From Halpernia humi (GTDB taxonomy: Bacteria; Bacteroidota; Bacteroidia; Flavobacteriales; Weeksellaceae), in assembly GCF_900108025.1 (NCBI RefSeq), contig NZ_FNUS01000001.1, positions 992,001 through 1,056,000 of the forward strand: DNA of 64,000 bases. Reading direction: 5' to 3'. The notes below the pieces were generated by a model. The model did not search any database, had not been told where the DNA came from, and saw only the letters and a list, made by a program, of their open reading frames with translations. Shown here in pieces: positions 43,419-53,914 of the stretch; the stretch's first letter is position 1; each line of letters opens with the position of its first letter. The position numbers and the translations under genes are program-made.

Positions 43419-44774
43419 TTAGGCTTCTAATTCATCAGAATTAGCTCTCAAAATAATATTTTCTGGTAAGGACTTCTTTGCTTTTGCACCCATTTTTTTC
43501 AATTTTTCTACGCTTGTGATTAGGTTTCCACGGCCATCCACCAATTTATTCATCGCATTATCGTATTCCGCTTTTGAGTCTTTTATTTTGTTGCCTATTT
43601 TTACTAAATCTGTAACAAATCCTTCAAATTTATCGTATAAAGCGCCGGCTTGCCTTGCAATTTCAAAGGCATTCTCTTGTTGTTTTTGGTTCGTCCACAT
43701 ACTATCAATCGTTCGCAAAGTGGCTAGAAGCGTAGATGGCGTAACGATTACAATATTTTTTTCAAAGGCTTTATTATAAAGATAGGTGTCTTCATTTAAA
43801 GCAATGGCGAAAGCAGGCTCTATTGGAATGAAAAGCAGCACAAAATCTGGGCTTTCCATCGCGTATAAATTTTGGTAATTTTTATTACCGAGTTGCTCCA
43901 CGTGTCTTTTTATAGAAGAAATATGCTCTTTTAAATAATAACTTTTTTGTTCGTCTTCCTCCTCGTTTGTATATTTTTCATATGCATTAAGTGAAACTTT
44001 AGAATCTATTATCATTTTTTTGCCATCGGGCAAATTAATCACTACATCGGGAAGCACTCTGTTTCCATCTTCGTTGATGTGGCTTTTTTGCACCTCATAT
44101 TCCCTGCCTTTTTCTAAACCAGACTTTTCTAAAACCCTTTCCAAAACTAGTTCTCCCCAATTTCCTTGTATTTTGCTATCTCCTTTTAATGCTTTTGTAA
44201 GATTCACGGTTTCTTTGCTCATTTGGAGATTCAAATCTTTTAAACCAATAATTTGCTGCCGAAGCGCGGCATGATAATCAATACTTTCTTTGTGTGTGGT
44301 CTCCACTTTTTTCTCGAAATTGTTTATTTTTTCTTGAAGTGGATTTAGAATATTTTTTAAATTTAATTGGTTTTGTTCCGTGAATTTCAAACTCTTTTTC
44401 TCTAAAATTTCATTGGCTAAGTTTTCAAATTGAAGTTTTGCATCTTCTTGCAGTTTTTTTAAATCTTCTTTTTGTGTATCTAAAAGAAGTTGTAAATTTT
44501 CATTTTGGGCAGAGAAGTTAGAATTCGCAGCAATTAATTTATTTAATTCTAAATTCTTCTGAATATTGATTTCTTTTTCAGAGTTTAAAGAAACGTTTAA
44601 CTCTTCAATTTTCTTTTGAGCATTTTCTAAATCCGAATTGGATTTAATAAAATTACTATTCAATTCATCAAAATCTTTCCTTAAAACATGGGATGATTTT
44701 AATATTAAATAAATAATTATCGCGCCTAAAACGGCGCCTAAAATTGTAGAAATGATTGTATAAGTGATTTCCAT
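43419..44774 (-). CDS. rmuC: DNA recombination protein RmuC
   Basis: A 451-residue protein with one N-terminal membrane segment (about 5-25), a long coiled coil (28-190) and the RmuC nuclease-like domain ('GDSKIQGNWGELVLERVLEK', 'LPDVVINLPDGKKMIIDSKV', 'PSTLLATLRTIDSMW'). RmuC limits inversions at short inverted repeats in E. coli by genetic evidence. Length is normal. Confidence 0.93.
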   Translation of the reverse strand: MEITYTIISTILGAVLGAIIIYLILKSSHVLRKDFDELNSNFIKSNSDLENAQKKIEELNVSLNSEKEINIQKNLELNKLIAANSNFSAQNENLQLLLDTQKEDLKKLQEDAKLQFENLANEILEKKSLKFTEQNQLNLKNILNPLQEKINNFEKKVETTHKESIDYHAALRQQIIGLKDLNLQMSKETVNLTKALKGDSKIQGNWGELVLERVLEKSGLEKGREYEVQKSHINEDGNRVLPDVVINLPDGKKMIIDSKVSLNAYEKYTNEEEDEQKSYYLKEHISSIKRHVEQLGNKNYQNLYAMESPDFVLLFIPIEPAFAIALNEDTYLYNKAFEKNIVIVTPSTLLATLRTIDSMWTNQKQQENAFEIARQAGALYDKFEGFVTDLVKIGNKIKDSKAEYDNAMNKLVDGRGNLITSVEKLKKMGAKAKKSLPENIILRANSDELEA

Positions 44775-44832
44775 TTTTCAAAATTACAAAAAGATTAATT
44801 CTGAAACTTGTTTTTTGGAAAAGTTATATAAA

Positions 44833-44864
44833 TAAAAAACTTCCAGAAAATTTTCTGGAAGTTT
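44833..44864 (-). terminator. Terminator of the porin gene
   Basis: A perfect 28-base palindrome at 44837-44864 (AAACTTCCAGAAAA / TTTTCTGGAAGTTT) followed on the minus strand by a T-rich run, 23 bases after the porin stop. Confidence 0.85.
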
Positions 44865-44887
44865 CCCAATATTAATAAATATGGTCT

Positions 44888-45973
44888 TTAAAAACTATAA
44901 AGGGCGGCAATAAGAAAGTTGCCAGAACTTTTCAACGGTTTTCCATGTACATCAGCATAAATTTTTTCTGATGAGTTTTCGAACCTAAATTCTGGTTTTA
45001 ACTGAAAGCTACCTTTACTTAAAGTCGCAGAAATAGTATTTGCAAAAACTGTATTTCCAACGCTTTGCCCTAGTCCCAAATAGTTGTCTTTATTGTCTAA
45101 ATATTCTGCTCGGTAATTTAAAGCCAATAGATCTGAAACTTGGTATTTTAAATAACCTACGTATGAACTCCATTTTTGTTTTGTAGAATTGGAGTCATAA
45201 GTAATATCTACTAAAGTAGCATTTGCGCCTATTTTAAATTTATCGGTTACTTGATAAGTTCCCACAAAATCAAACTGCGAAACATTGCTGTCAGAAGGGT
45301 TATTGCTGCCTTGTTGCCCATTTAAATATAGCGCTAATTTATCTTTAGCATAACCAAGTTGCCAAATAAAATATTTGTTGTCAAAGTTTTTTCCAGCATC
45401 TCTTTTGAAGGAGGATCTTAAGTCAGTAGGATTTGCAACACCCGCCATAATATTAAAACTTCCTTCTGTGTAATTGGCTTTTAAACCGGTATGAAAAAAG
45501 GGACCGTAAGAAAATGCATAAGACATGCTATAAATATCATTATCTGGAGCGTCTAGCAACTCGTATCCGATATGAGTAGTCCAAGAACCAGCAGTTAATT
45601 TTAATTTATCAGTAGCATTATAATCTATGTACAGTTGTTTAATTAACAAATTTGTACCACTTTCTGCATAATCAAAAGCTTCTATTTTACTACCTAAACC
45701 CAAATCTGCTGTTGCGGAAAATTTTCCAGAAGTATGTACCAATTTTAAAGAAAACATAGCGGGTTCTATAGAATTATCTGGTACTGTGAAAGAAGTTTTT
45801 GTATTATCTCCGTTCTTATTAAAATCGGCTTTGTAGAAAATATCTGCGTATCCAGAAATTTTTAAATTTTTAAAGAAACTATCGCCATCTGTTTGTGCAA
45901 ATACCATTTCGGTGCTGAACAAAGCTACAAGCAGTAATGTGATCCTAAAGTAAAGATTTTTCATGTTTTTCAA
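44888..45973 (-). CDS. Outer-membrane beta-barrel porin (BBP2-like)
   Basis: A 361-residue outer-membrane protein with a signal peptide (ending STEMVFAQ), amphipathic strands throughout ('LKISGYADIFYKADFNKNGD', 'QLGYAKDKLALYLNGQQG') and a terminal aromatic residue ('LIAALYSF'). It belongs to the BBP2-type porins that in Flavobacteriia often sit next to ammonium transporters. It lies 95 bases after amtB on the same strand, which supports a role in ammonium or small nitrogen compound uptake; that is inference. Confidence 0.85.
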   Translation of the reverse strand: MKNMKNLYFRITLLLVALFSTEMVFAQTDGDSFFKNLKISGYADIFYKADFNKNGDNTKTSFTVPDNSIEPAMFSLKLVHTSGKFSATADLGLGSKIEAFDYAESGTNLLIKQLYIDYNATDKLKLTAGSWTTHIGYELLDAPDNDIYSMSYAFSYGPFFHTGLKANYTEGSFNIMAGVANPTDLRSSFKRDAGKNFDNKYFIWQLGYAKDKLALYLNGQQGSNNPSDSNVSQFDFVGTYQVTDKFKIGANATLVDITYDSNSTKQKWSSYVGYLKYQVSDLLALNYRAEYLDNKDNYLGLGQSVGNTVFANTISATLSKGSFQLKPEFRFENSSEKIYADVHGKPLKSSGNFLIAALYSF

Positions 45974-46068
45974 GTTTTAGTTATTATTTTAATTTTGAAC
46001 ATTATTCTACAGCTCTGAAATATTTTTCAGATTAAAACAGAACTGTAAAATAATTGTCTTTTTTTGAA

Positions 46069-47385
46069 TTATAAAGATTCGCCGTGTTGAGATTTATCTA
46101 AACCTTCTACTTCATATTCCTCGGTTACTCGTAGTGGAGTAATTAAATTGGTAATGTAAAGTAGAATATAAGAGCCTCCAAAAGCAAATATTGATACGCC
46201 GACTAAAGCAATGATGTGTTTAAAGAATAAATGATATTCTCCAAAAATAAGTCCAGGCTCAGCAACAGCAGAATTAATAGCTGGGGAAGCAAAAACGCCG
46301 GTAAGTATCATCCCAACAAGACCACCAACTCCGTGGCAAGGAAAAACATCTAAAGTATCATCAATATTAGTTTTAGATCTTAAATCTACCATGTAACTAC
46401 TTACTGTAACTGCAATTATACCTATCAATATAGAATGAGCAACACTCACAAATCCCGCAGCAGGTGTAATTGCAACCAAACCTACAACTGCGCCGATACA
46501 AACACCCATAGCAGATATTTTTTTGCCTTTAATTTTTTCTAAAAATCCCCAAGCAATTGCAGCAGCTGCAGAAGCCACAGTGGTATTTACAAAAGCTTGA
46601 ACAGCAAGCGAATTAGAAGCCAAAGCAGAACCGGCATTAAAACCAAACCAACCAAACCACAACAAAGCAGTTCCCAGTATTACGTAAGAAATTCTACTCG
46701 GCTCAGATACCTTTTCTTTTCTTGGTCCTAAAAATATTGCTCCTGCCAAAGCAGCCCAACCAGCGCTCATGTGAACCACAGTTCCACCCGCAAAGTCTAA
46801 AACACCATACTTAAATAGTAGCCCATCTGGATGCCAAACCATGTGTGCTAAAGGCGCATAAATAAATAATGAAAATAAAGTAATAAATAAAATATAGCCC
46901 CAAAATCTTATTCTTTCCGCAAAAGCGCCTGAAATTAATGCTGGCGTAATGATTGCAAATTTCATTTGGAATACCGCAAACAATATTAAGGGAATTGTTG
47001 GCGCTAAAGACCAAGCGGTGGTAGTTCCTACATTATGGAAAAACAAATAAGGCGTTGGATTTCCGAAAAAACCACCAACTGAAGGCCCAAAAGCAACACC
47101 AAAACCTACAATTACCCAAAGAATAGAAATGATGCCCATTGCAATAAAACTTTGCAAAATAGTACTAATCACATTTTTTTTTCGAACCATACCGCCATAA
47201 AAGAAGCCTAATCCAGGCGTCATAATCAAAACCATTGCAGAAGCAACAAGCATCCAAGAAATGTCTGCACTGTCAAATTTTGGAAGATTTTTTTGATCTA
47301 CCGGTAATTCAGGAAATAAGTTGTGTGAAAAAAGGCATATCAAACTGATCACAACCAATACGCCTAGCAAAATCCATTTTCTCAT
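46069..47385 (-). CDS. amtB: Ammonium transporter
   Basis: A 438-residue Amt/MEP channel. After a short signal-like N-terminus there are eleven membrane helices with 'TPGLGFFYGGMVRKKN', the twin pore histidines in 'GGTVVHMSAGWAALAGA' and 'DVFPCHGVGGLVG', and 'LLWFGWFGFNAGSALA'. It has its own promoter. No glnK/PII gene is found next to it, unlike in most bacteria. Confidence 0.96.
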   Translation of the reverse strand: MRKWILLGVLVVISLICLFSHNLFPELPVDQKNLPKFDSADISWMLVASAMVLIMTPGLGFFYGGMVRKKNVISTILQSFIAMGIISILWVIVGFGVAFGPSVGGFFGNPTPYLFFHNVGTTTAWSLAPTIPLILFAVFQMKFAIITPALISGAFAERIRFWGYILFITLFSLFIYAPLAHMVWHPDGLLFKYGVLDFAGGTVVHMSAGWAALAGAIFLGPRKEKVSEPSRISYVILGTALLWFGWFGFNAGSALASNSLAVQAFVNTTVASAAAAIAWGFLEKIKGKKISAMGVCIGAVVGLVAITPAAGFVSVAHSILIGIIAVTVSSYMVDLRSKTNIDDTLDVFPCHGVGGLVGMILTGVFASPAINSAVAEPGLIFGEYHLFFKHIIALVGVSIFAFGGSYILLYITNLITPLRVTEEYEVEGLDKSQHGESL

Positions 47386-47410
47386 GTTATTTGTTTTAAA
47401 AATTATTCGT

Positions 47411-47440
47411 CAAAATTATAAATAAAAATTAAACCCCCAA
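47411..47440 (-). promoter_or_regulatory. Promoter of amtB
   Basis: On the minus strand TTG (47440-47438), 19 bases, TAATTTTG (47418-47411), an exact consensus match, 26 bases before the amtB start. A CCCC..GGGG inverted repeat (about 47434-47452) straddles the TTG and could be an operator. Confidence 0.75.
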
Positions 47441-47484
47441 ATAAAAAAGGGGTCAATTGTAAAAAATATTCAAAAAATAGATAA

Positions 47485-47749
47485 AATGTATGTAAATTTA
47501 GAGGGTAAAAAGAAATAAACCTTAAATTAATTACAATTTAAGGTTTATTTGAAACTTTTAAGTTTCCTTTTTTGAAATGGTGATTGAAAAAGTTCGAAAT
47601 AAATGAAAACAAGTAAAATACATCTAAATTTAGAGGGCTAAAATAAAAAACAATGAAATAATTGCAATTTCATTGTTTTTTGAAAACTTTTAGGTTTCTT
47701 TCTTTTTAAATGTAGATTAAAGAAGTTCGAAATAAATGAAAACAAGCCC
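47485..47749. repeat. Two tandem copies of a hairpin-bearing element
   Basis: Two copies of about 130 bases lie between amtB and pncB (47485-47613 and 47618-47749). They share TAAATTTAGAGGG at one end and AGTTCGAAATAAATGAAAAC at the other. The central hairpins (arms 47513-47528/47535-47550 and 47645-47659/47667-47681) have different stem sequences (CCTTAAA against AATGAAA) that both pair perfectly, around a conserved loop AATTAC/AATTGC. On the minus strand each could terminate pncB, as runs of T follow. No gene is seen in this 390-base gap. Confidence 0.8.
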
Positions 47750-47775
47750 AAAAAAATGTTTAAAGGCCTAAGAAT

Positions 47776-48954
47776 TTAATCATTAATTCTTAAAAATTCT
47801 TTTGCAAGTTCTATCATTTTGGGATCGCCAGTGTATTTTCCTTTTTCGTCAGAAAGTTTTACCGTGGGAATCCAATCTTTATTTGGCGCTTGCACACCAA
47901 TGAGTTTCATTACGATATTCATAGGCCGTAAGCCCACATCGTTGGTTAGATTAGTACCAATCCCAAAAGAAATACCGATTTTTCCGCGGCAAGCTTTCGT
48001 GATTTCATCTACTTTTTCCAGATTCAGTCCATCAGAAAAAATAATATATTTATACAAAGGATTGATGCCGTTTTCCTCATAATGTTGAATGGTCTTTTGC
48101 GCAAATTCTATCGGATCGCCACTATCGTGACGAACACCATCAAATAATTTTGTGAATTTTTTATCAAATTGTTTAAAAAAAACTTCAGTTGTAAAAGTAT
48201 CAGAAAGTGCTACTCCCAAATCACCACGGTAAATATCTACCCAATGCTCTAGCGCAATTTCATTAGCCATTTTAAATCCATATTCTGCTGCATGAAACAT
48301 AAACCATTCGTGTGCGTGCGTGCCAATGGGTCTAGTTTTATAGAGCATTGCCATGTGCACATTAGAAGTACCAATAAATGTAGAGTTTCTATCTCTTGTA
48401 AGTGCATCTAAAACCAAACGCTGCACGTTATACGAATGCCTTCTTCTTGTACCAAATTCCGCAAAAGTGACACCGAGATATTTCATGTGTCGCGCTTTGT
48501 CTAAAGTATTTTCGATAACAATTTCGTTTGAATTTCGCTCCAGATTGCCCATTGCATAATTAAGTTCGCTAATTAGAGAAAGAATAGGCACTTCCCATAA
48601 AATTGTGCGATACCAAAGCCCTTCTACTGTTACTTCCAATTCAGAGCCGTTTTGTGAAATATGCACTTCGGAGGGATCGTAGCGGTAACCTTCTAAAAAA
48701 TCTAAATAAGGCAAATCTATGTAAGGACAGGTTTTCGCCATAAACATTTTTTCATCTTTGGTCAATTGTAATTTTGCCAAAGCATCTACAGATTTTCGAA
48801 GTTCTTCGCCAAAATTCTCTGGAAACTGATGCGCTCCTCGATTAATAAATTGATATTTCACCACTTGGCTGGGGAATAATTTCACTACAGCATTTTGCAT
48901 GGTGATTTTGTAAAAATCATTATCGAGTATAGAATTTAATTTTACTAAAGGCAT
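47776..48954 (-). CDS. pncB: Nicotinate phosphoribosyltransferase
   Basis: A 392-residue enzyme that converts nicotinate and PRPP to nicotinate mononucleotide in NAD salvage. It shows 'LNSILDNDFYKITMQNAVVK', 'GVTFAEFGTRRRHSYNVQRL', the activated His region 'RPIGTHAHEWFMFH' and 'FDGVRHDSGDPIEFAQKTI', all diagnostic. It has no NAD-related neighbour. Confidence 0.95.
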   Translation of the reverse strand: MPLVKLNSILDNDFYKITMQNAVVKLFPSQVVKYQFINRGAHQFPENFGEELRKSVDALAKLQLTKDEKMFMAKTCPYIDLPYLDFLEGYRYDPSEVHISQNGSELEVTVEGLWYRTILWEVPILSLISELNYAMGNLERNSNEIVIENTLDKARHMKYLGVTFAEFGTRRRHSYNVQRLVLDALTRDRNSTFIGTSNVHMAMLYKTRPIGTHAHEWFMFHAAEYGFKMANEIALEHWVDIYRGDLGVALSDTFTTEVFFKQFDKKFTKLFDGVRHDSGDPIEFAQKTIQHYEENGINPLYKYIIFSDGLNLEKVDEITKACRGKIGISFGIGTNLTNDVGLRPMNIVMKLIGVQAPNKDWIPTVKLSDEKGKYTGDPKMIELAKEFLRIND

Positions 48955-49077
48955 TTCACAAAAATTTTAGCGAAAGATAGGGAATTTTCCGATTTAGGCC
49001 CGAATTTTTGCGACTAATTATTTATAGACCAAGTCTAAATTTTAAAGTAAAACCTGAGCAATTTTTAGATAATACAA

Positions 49078-50715
49078 CTACTTTTTAATAAATTTAAAAG
49101 TTTTGTTTCCAGCAGTTGTTTTTATTAGAATTAGATATGCGCCACTAGGAAAAGCACGCACATTCACTCTATCCTTAGAATTTCCAGAGTCTGTAAAAAT
49201 AACTTTCCCGCTCATATCAAAGATAGAGATGCTTTCTATTTTTTCGTTAATCGCTCTCACAAACAAAATATCTGCTGTTGGATTGGGATAAATACTTAAA
49301 TTTTTTGAAAGTTCGGCCGTCGCTAAAGTTGAATTAATTATTATTGGTTCCCGAAAAAATGAAATTTCTAGAAAATAATCTGGATAATTTTTTGCGAAAT
49401 AAGCTTCGCAAGTATAATCGGTAAAATCTTCAACTTTTATATTATTGATATAATAATTATCGGCAGAACCCGCTTGCTTTTCATCTAGATTTTTAAACCA
49501 CGTAAATTGATAATCTGTGCCGGAAAGTGATTGTTTCAATGTAACATTTTCTCCCAAAACTGCGGACACCGAAACAGGCTCATCATATCTTTGTGGCGAA
49601 TAAGTAAAATCTGTGAATTTGGGCTTGGTATCTAGAAAATTTTTAATGTCTTCTAAAGAATATTTATTGTTATCTACAAAAGTTAGCGCAGGTATTGTGG
49701 TAGGAATTGCACCAGAAAGTTGATTACCTGTTAGCGACAACATTTGCAATTTTGGGAGTTGCAAAAGTTCCACCGGAAAATTATCTTTTAATAAATTATG
49801 GTTTAAAAAAAGTTGTTCCAGATTTTTTAAATCTACCAGACCAGATAAATTACTGGAAATTAAATTTCTTCCTAAATTAAGATGTATTAATTTGGTGAAT
49901 CTTCCTATATTATTAGGTATGTTTTCTAATAAATTATTTTCTAAAGAAAGCCATTCTAGATTTGTTAGATTGTTTAATGGCGTTTCGTAGTTTGTAGCGA
50001 GGGAATTTCGGCTTAAATTTAAAGTGGTGAGTTGTGATAAATTCCCCAGTTCTGCAGGTAAAGTCTCCAATTGGTTCCCGGCAAGGCTAAATTCTTTTAA
50101 ATTACTTAAAGTAGAAAGATTTTCAAAACCAGTTTTAAGTTGATTATCGCTTAAATCAAGTGATTCTAAATCATTAAATGTTGAAATTTTTTGAGGAACT
50201 GCTGTAAGATTTAGGCTGGCTATGTCTAATGATTTTAAATGCGAAAAATTTTGTAGAAATCCATCGATATTATTAATTACAAATAAATTATGACCAATAA
50301 AAAGTTCCGTAAGCGATGCAAGAGAACCAATACTTGAAGATGGATCACCCGTAAGTTGATTGTCATTAATACTTAAAGAAATAAGTTTCGACAAACTACC
50401 TATTGAAGGAGAAACCTCACCGCTAAGATTATTATTACTTAAATCTAAAACCTCAAGATTTGCAAACGTTGCTAAAGTTGCAGGGAAAATTCCAGCCAAA
50501 GCATTTCCACGCAAATTTATTTCAGTGACACTGTGGTTTTTAATTTTAATGCCATACCAGTTTTGCGGGTCTTTACTTAAGTCCCAAGATTGGCTCCATT
50601 TTTCTCCATTTGTGGAATTATAAATGGAAACCAAAGCACTTCTTTCCGCAGTAGATATGCTGTACTGGGAAAAGGCGAAATTAGATAGCAATAGAAATAA
50701 TAAAAGTTTTTTCAC
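49078..50715 (-). CDS. Leucine-rich-repeat protein with T9SS sorting domain
   Basis: A 545-residue secreted protein with a signal peptide (ending LSNFAFSQ), an N-terminal cap of the plant-like LRR kind ('TNGEKWSQSWDLSKDPQNWY'), about ten leucine-rich repeats (for example 'LEVLDLSNNNLSGEVSPSIG'), an Ig-like region near 370-460, and a type A T9SS C-terminal domain ('LSIYPNPTADILFVRA', ending 'GNKTFKFIKK'). It is expected on the cell surface or in the medium. The binding partner is unknown. It is divergent from rpsL. Confidence 0.9.
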   Translation of the reverse strand: MKKLLLFLLLSNFAFSQYSISTAERSALVSIYNSTNGEKWSQSWDLSKDPQNWYGIKIKNHSVTEINLRGNALAGIFPATLATFANLEVLDLSNNNLSGEVSPSIGSLSKLISLSINDNQLTGDPSSSIGSLASLTELFIGHNLFVINNIDGFLQNFSHLKSLDIASLNLTAVPQKISTFNDLESLDLSDNQLKTGFENLSTLSNLKEFSLAGNQLETLPAELGNLSQLTTLNLSRNSLATNYETPLNNLTNLEWLSLENNLLENIPNNIGRFTKLIHLNLGRNLISSNLSGLVDLKNLEQLFLNHNLLKDNFPVELLQLPKLQMLSLTGNQLSGAIPTTIPALTFVDNNKYSLEDIKNFLDTKPKFTDFTYSPQRYDEPVSVSAVLGENVTLKQSLSGTDYQFTWFKNLDEKQAGSADNYYINNIKVEDFTDYTCEAYFAKNYPDYFLEISFFREPIIINSTLATAELSKNLSIYPNPTADILFVRAINEKIESISIFDMSGKVIFTDSGNSKDRVNVRAFPSGAYLILIKTTAGNKTFKFIKK

Positions 50716-50741
50716 CTATATAAAAGATTAGATAATTGCTG

Positions 50742-50749
50742 CAAATGTA
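50742..50749 (-). promoter_or_regulatory. Putative -7 element of the LRR protein gene
   Basis: TACATTTG on the minus strand, 27 bases upstream of the start. A TTG at the right distance is missing. Confidence 0.4.
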
Positions 50750-50811
50750 TTTAAAATCTATTATAATATTAAAAATATTTTCAATTGATTTATAAAAAGT
50801 TACGTAATATA

Positions 50812-50841
50812 TTGTCCAATCAAAAATATTTCTTATTTTTG
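50812..50841 (+). promoter_or_regulatory. Promoter of the str operon
   Basis: TTG (50812-50814), 19 bases, TATTTTTG (50834-50841), an exact match to the Bacteroidota consensus, 33 bases before the rpsL start. Confidence 0.85.
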
Positions 50842-50874
50842 CACCCTGAATTATAAAAAACAAAAAGCAATTTA

Positions 50875-51276
50875 ATGCCTACTATTCAACAACTAGTAAG
50901 AAAAGGAAGAGTCGCACTCACCAAGAAGAGTAAATCGGCTGCTTTGGATTCTTGTCCACAAAAACGAGGTGTTTGTACGAGAGTATACACCACAACTCCT
51001 AAGAAACCTAACTCCGCACTACGTAAAGTAGCAAGGGTAAGACTTTCTAACGGAAAAGAAGTTAACGCCTACATCCCGGGCGAAGGACACAACCTCCAAG
51101 AGCACTCGATAGTATTGGTACGCGGCGGAAGGGTGAAAGACCTACCGGGAGTAAGATACCACATCGTAAGAGGTGCATTAGACACCGCAGGTGTAAGTGG
51201 AAGAACGCAGAGACGTTCTAAATATGGAGCAAAACGCCCTAAACCAGGAGCAGCAGCACCAGCCAAGAAAAAATAA
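50875..51276 (+). CDS. rpsL: 30S ribosomal protein S12
   Basis: A 133-residue decoding-centre protein. It starts '[12 protein letters not shown]' and has '[20 protein letters not shown]' (the Lys that is replaced in streptomycin-resistant mutants is present) and '[19 protein letters not shown]'. It has an Ala/Pro/Lys-rich tail. First gene of the str operon. Confidence 0.98.
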   Translation: MPTIQQLVRKGRVALTKKSKSAALDSCPQKRGVCTRVYTTTPKKPNSALRKVARVRLSNGKEVNAYIPGEGHNLQEHSIVLVRGGRVKDLPGVRYHIVRGALDTAGVSGRTQRRSKYGAKRPKPGAAAPAKKK

Positions 51277-51298
51277 TCATTAAAAAGGTAAAGAAACA

Positions 51299-51775
51299 AT
51301 GAGAAAGACAAAAGCGAAAAAAAGACCGTTGTTGCCAGATCCAAAATTTAATGATCAATTGGTAACTAGATTTGTGAATAACTTAATGTTTGATGGTAAA
51401 AAATCCATCGCATTCAAAATATTTTACGATGCATTAGAAATCGTAGAAAGTAAAAAAGGAGACAATGAAAAAACTTCTTTAGAAATTTGGAAAGACGCTC
51501 TTACTAATGTGATGCCTCACGTAGAAGTAAGATCGAAAAGAGTTGGTGGCGCAAACTTCCAAATCCCTATGCCAATTCGTGCTGATAGAAAAATCTCTAT
51601 GGCAATGAAATGGTTAATAAAATATTCTACTGCAAGAAATGATAAATCTATGGCTAATAAATTAGCTGCAGAAATTATTGCTGCTGCAAAAGAAGAGGGT
51701 GCTGCTGTGAAGAAAAAAACAGACACTCACAAAATGGCAGAAGCGAACAAAGCATTTTCACACTTTAGATTCTAA
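51299..51775 (+). CDS. rpsG: 30S ribosomal protein S7
   Basis: A 158-residue assembly initiator of the 30S head ('[20 protein letters not shown]', '[20 protein letters not shown]', 'NKAFSHFRF'). It lies 22 bases after rpsL. In E. coli S7 represses this operon; no site was tested here. Confidence 0.98.
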   Translation: MRKTKAKKRPLLPDPKFNDQLVTRFVNNLMFDGKKSIAFKIFYDALEIVESKKGDNEKTSLEIWKDALTNVMPHVEVRSKRVGGANFQIPMPIRADRKISMAMKWLIKYSTARNDKSMANKLAAEIIAAAKEEGAAVKKKTDTHKMAEANKAFSHFRF

Positions 51776-51778
51776 AAA

Positions 51779-53896
51779 ATGAGTAGAGACTTAAAATTTA
51801 CACGTAATATAGGAATTGCCGCGCATATTGATGCTGGTAAAACTACAACTACGGAAAGAATATTATTTTACACTGGTGTAAACCATAAAATTGGCGAAGT
51901 ACATGATGGCGCTTCTACAATGGACTGGATGGAGCAAGAAGCAGAAAGAGGTATTACCATTACATCTGCAGCAACTACTTGCCAGTGGAATTTTCCTACA
52001 AATCAAGGTAAACCATTACCTGAAACAAAGCCTTACCACTTTAACATTATTGATACACCAGGACACGTAGATTTTACGGTTGAGGTAAACAGATCCTTAA
52101 GAGTTTTAGATGGTTTAGTATTTTTATTCTCCGCAGTTGATGGTGTAGAACCACAATCTGAAACCAACTGGAGACTAGCAGACAACTATAAAGTAGCGCG
52201 TTTAGGATTCGTGAATAAAATGGATCGTCAAGGTGCAGATTTCTTAATGGTAGTCAATCAAGTAAAAGAAATGTTAGGTTCTAATGCAGTCCCTATCGTT
52301 TTGCCAATTGGTTCCGAAGAAGATTTCAAAGGCGTTGTAGATTTAATTAAAAATAGAGCAATCGTTTGGGATGAAGCAGGGCAAGGTGCAACTTACGAAG
52401 TTGTAGATATTCCTGAAGATATGAAAGCAGAAGTTCTAGAATACAGAGAAAAATTAGTAGAAGCTGTTGCAGATTATGATGATACTTTGATGGAGAAATT
52501 CTTCGAAGATCCAGATTCAATTTCTGAAGACGAAATTAATGAAGCCTTAAGAAAAGCAACCATTGATTTATCTATTATCCCAATGACTTGTGGTTCTTCA
52601 TTTAAAAACAAAGGCGTACAATTTATGTTGGATGCAGTTTGTAAATATCTTCCTTCCCCAATGGATAAAGATGATATTGTTGGTACAAACCCAGATACTG
52701 AAGAGGAAGTTTCTAGAAAGCCAAGTGTTAACGAGCCATTTTCAGCTTTAGCATTTAAAATCGCAACCGATCCTTTCGTAGGAAGATTAGCATTTTTTAG
52801 AGCATACTCCGGAAGACTTGATGCTGGTTCTTATGTTTTAAACACTAGATCAAACAGCAAAGAAAGAATTTCGCGTATCTATCAAATGCACGCTAACAAG
52901 CAAAATCCGGTAGAATATATTGAAGCAGGAGATATTGGTGCAGCAGTTGGATTTAAATCCATTAAAACTGGTGATACTTTATGTGATGAAAAACACCCGA
53001 TTGTTTTAGAATCTATGGTTTTCCCAGATCCAGTAATTGGTATCGCGGTAGAGCCTAAAACTAAAGCAGATCAAGATAAAATGGGAAATGCTTTAGCTAA
53101 ATTAGCAGAAGAAGATCCTACTTTCCAAGTTAAAACTGATGAAGCTTCTGGGCAAACAATCATTTCTGGAATGGGTGAATTACACCTAGACATTTTGGTT
53201 GACAGAATGCGTAGAGAATTTAAAGTTGAAGTAAACCAAGGTGAGCCTCAAGTAGAATACAAAGAAAATCTTACAGCAACTACAAACCATAGAGAAGTTT
53301 ACAAAAAACAATCTGGTGGACGTGGTAAATTTGCAGACATCGTATTTACACTCGGACCTGCAGAAGATAACAAACCAGGTTTAGAATTTGTAAACGAAAT
53401 TAAAGGTGGTAACGTTCCAAAAGAATTTATACCAGCAGTAGAAAAAGGCTTCAAAGAAAGTTTGAAAAACGGACCTTTAGCAGGCTTTGAAGTAGAAGGA
53501 TTTAAAGTTGTTCTGAAAGATGGCTCTTTCCACCCTGTAGATTCTGATGCATTATCTTTTGAATTGGCTGCAAAATTAGGCTTCCGTGAAGCAGGGCGCG
53601 CTGCGAAACCAGTCATTATGGAACCAATCATGAAACTAGAAGTCGTTACGCCAGAAGAATACATGGGAGATATCGTAGGTGACCTTAACAGAAGAAGAGG
53701 AACCATCAACGGAATGGACGACAGAAATAATGCGAAAATCATTAAAGCTTTCGTACCTTTAGCAGAAATGTTTGGATACGTAACTTCACTTAGAACACTT
53801 TCCTCTGGTAGAGCAACTTCTACAATGGAATTTGAAAAATATGAAGCTGCGCCTTCAAATGTTGCCGAAAACGTAATTGCAAAAGCAAAAGGTTAA
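51779..53896 (+). CDS. fusA: Elongation factor G
   Basis: A 705-residue translocase GTPase. The G domain has the P-loop '[16 protein letters not shown]', '[11 protein letters not shown]', 'DTPGHVDFT' and '[10 protein letters not shown]'. Domains II-V follow, with '[14 protein letters not shown]' and '[16 protein letters not shown]' near the end. It lies three bases after rpsG. No tuf gene follows, as is usual in Bacteroidota. Confidence 0.98.
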   Translation: MSRDLKFTRNIGIAAHIDAGKTTTTERILFYTGVNHKIGEVHDGASTMDWMEQEAERGITITSAATTCQWNFPTNQGKPLPETKPYHFNIIDTPGHVDFTVEVNRSLRVLDGLVFLFSAVDGVEPQSETNWRLADNYKVARLGFVNKMDRQGADFLMVVNQVKEMLGSNAVPIVLPIGSEEDFKGVVDLIKNRAIVWDEAGQGATYEVVDIPEDMKAEVLEYREKLVEAVADYDDTLMEKFFEDPDSISEDEINEALRKATIDLSIIPMTCGSSFKNKGVQFMLDAVCKYLPSPMDKDDIVGTNPDTEEEVSRKPSVNEPFSALAFKIATDPFVGRLAFFRAYSGRLDAGSYVLNTRSNSKERISRIYQMHANKQNPVEYIEAGDIGAAVGFKSIKTGDTLCDEKHPIVLESMVFPDPVIGIAVEPKTKADQDKMGNALAKLAEEDPTFQVKTDEASGQTIISGMGELHLDILVDRMRREFKVEVNQGEPQVEYKENLTATTNHREVYKKQSGGRGKFADIVFTLGPAEDNKPGLEFVNEIKGGNVPKEFIPAVEKGFKESLKNGPLAGFEVEGFKVVLKDGSFHPVDSDALSFELAAKLGFREAGRAAKPVIMEPIMKLEVVTPEEYMGDIVGDLNRRRGTINGMDDRNNAKIIKAFVPLAEMFGYVTSLRTLSSGRATSTMEFEKYEAAPSNVAENVIAKAKG

Positions 53897-53914
53897 TCTC
53901 TAAATTAAAGTAAA

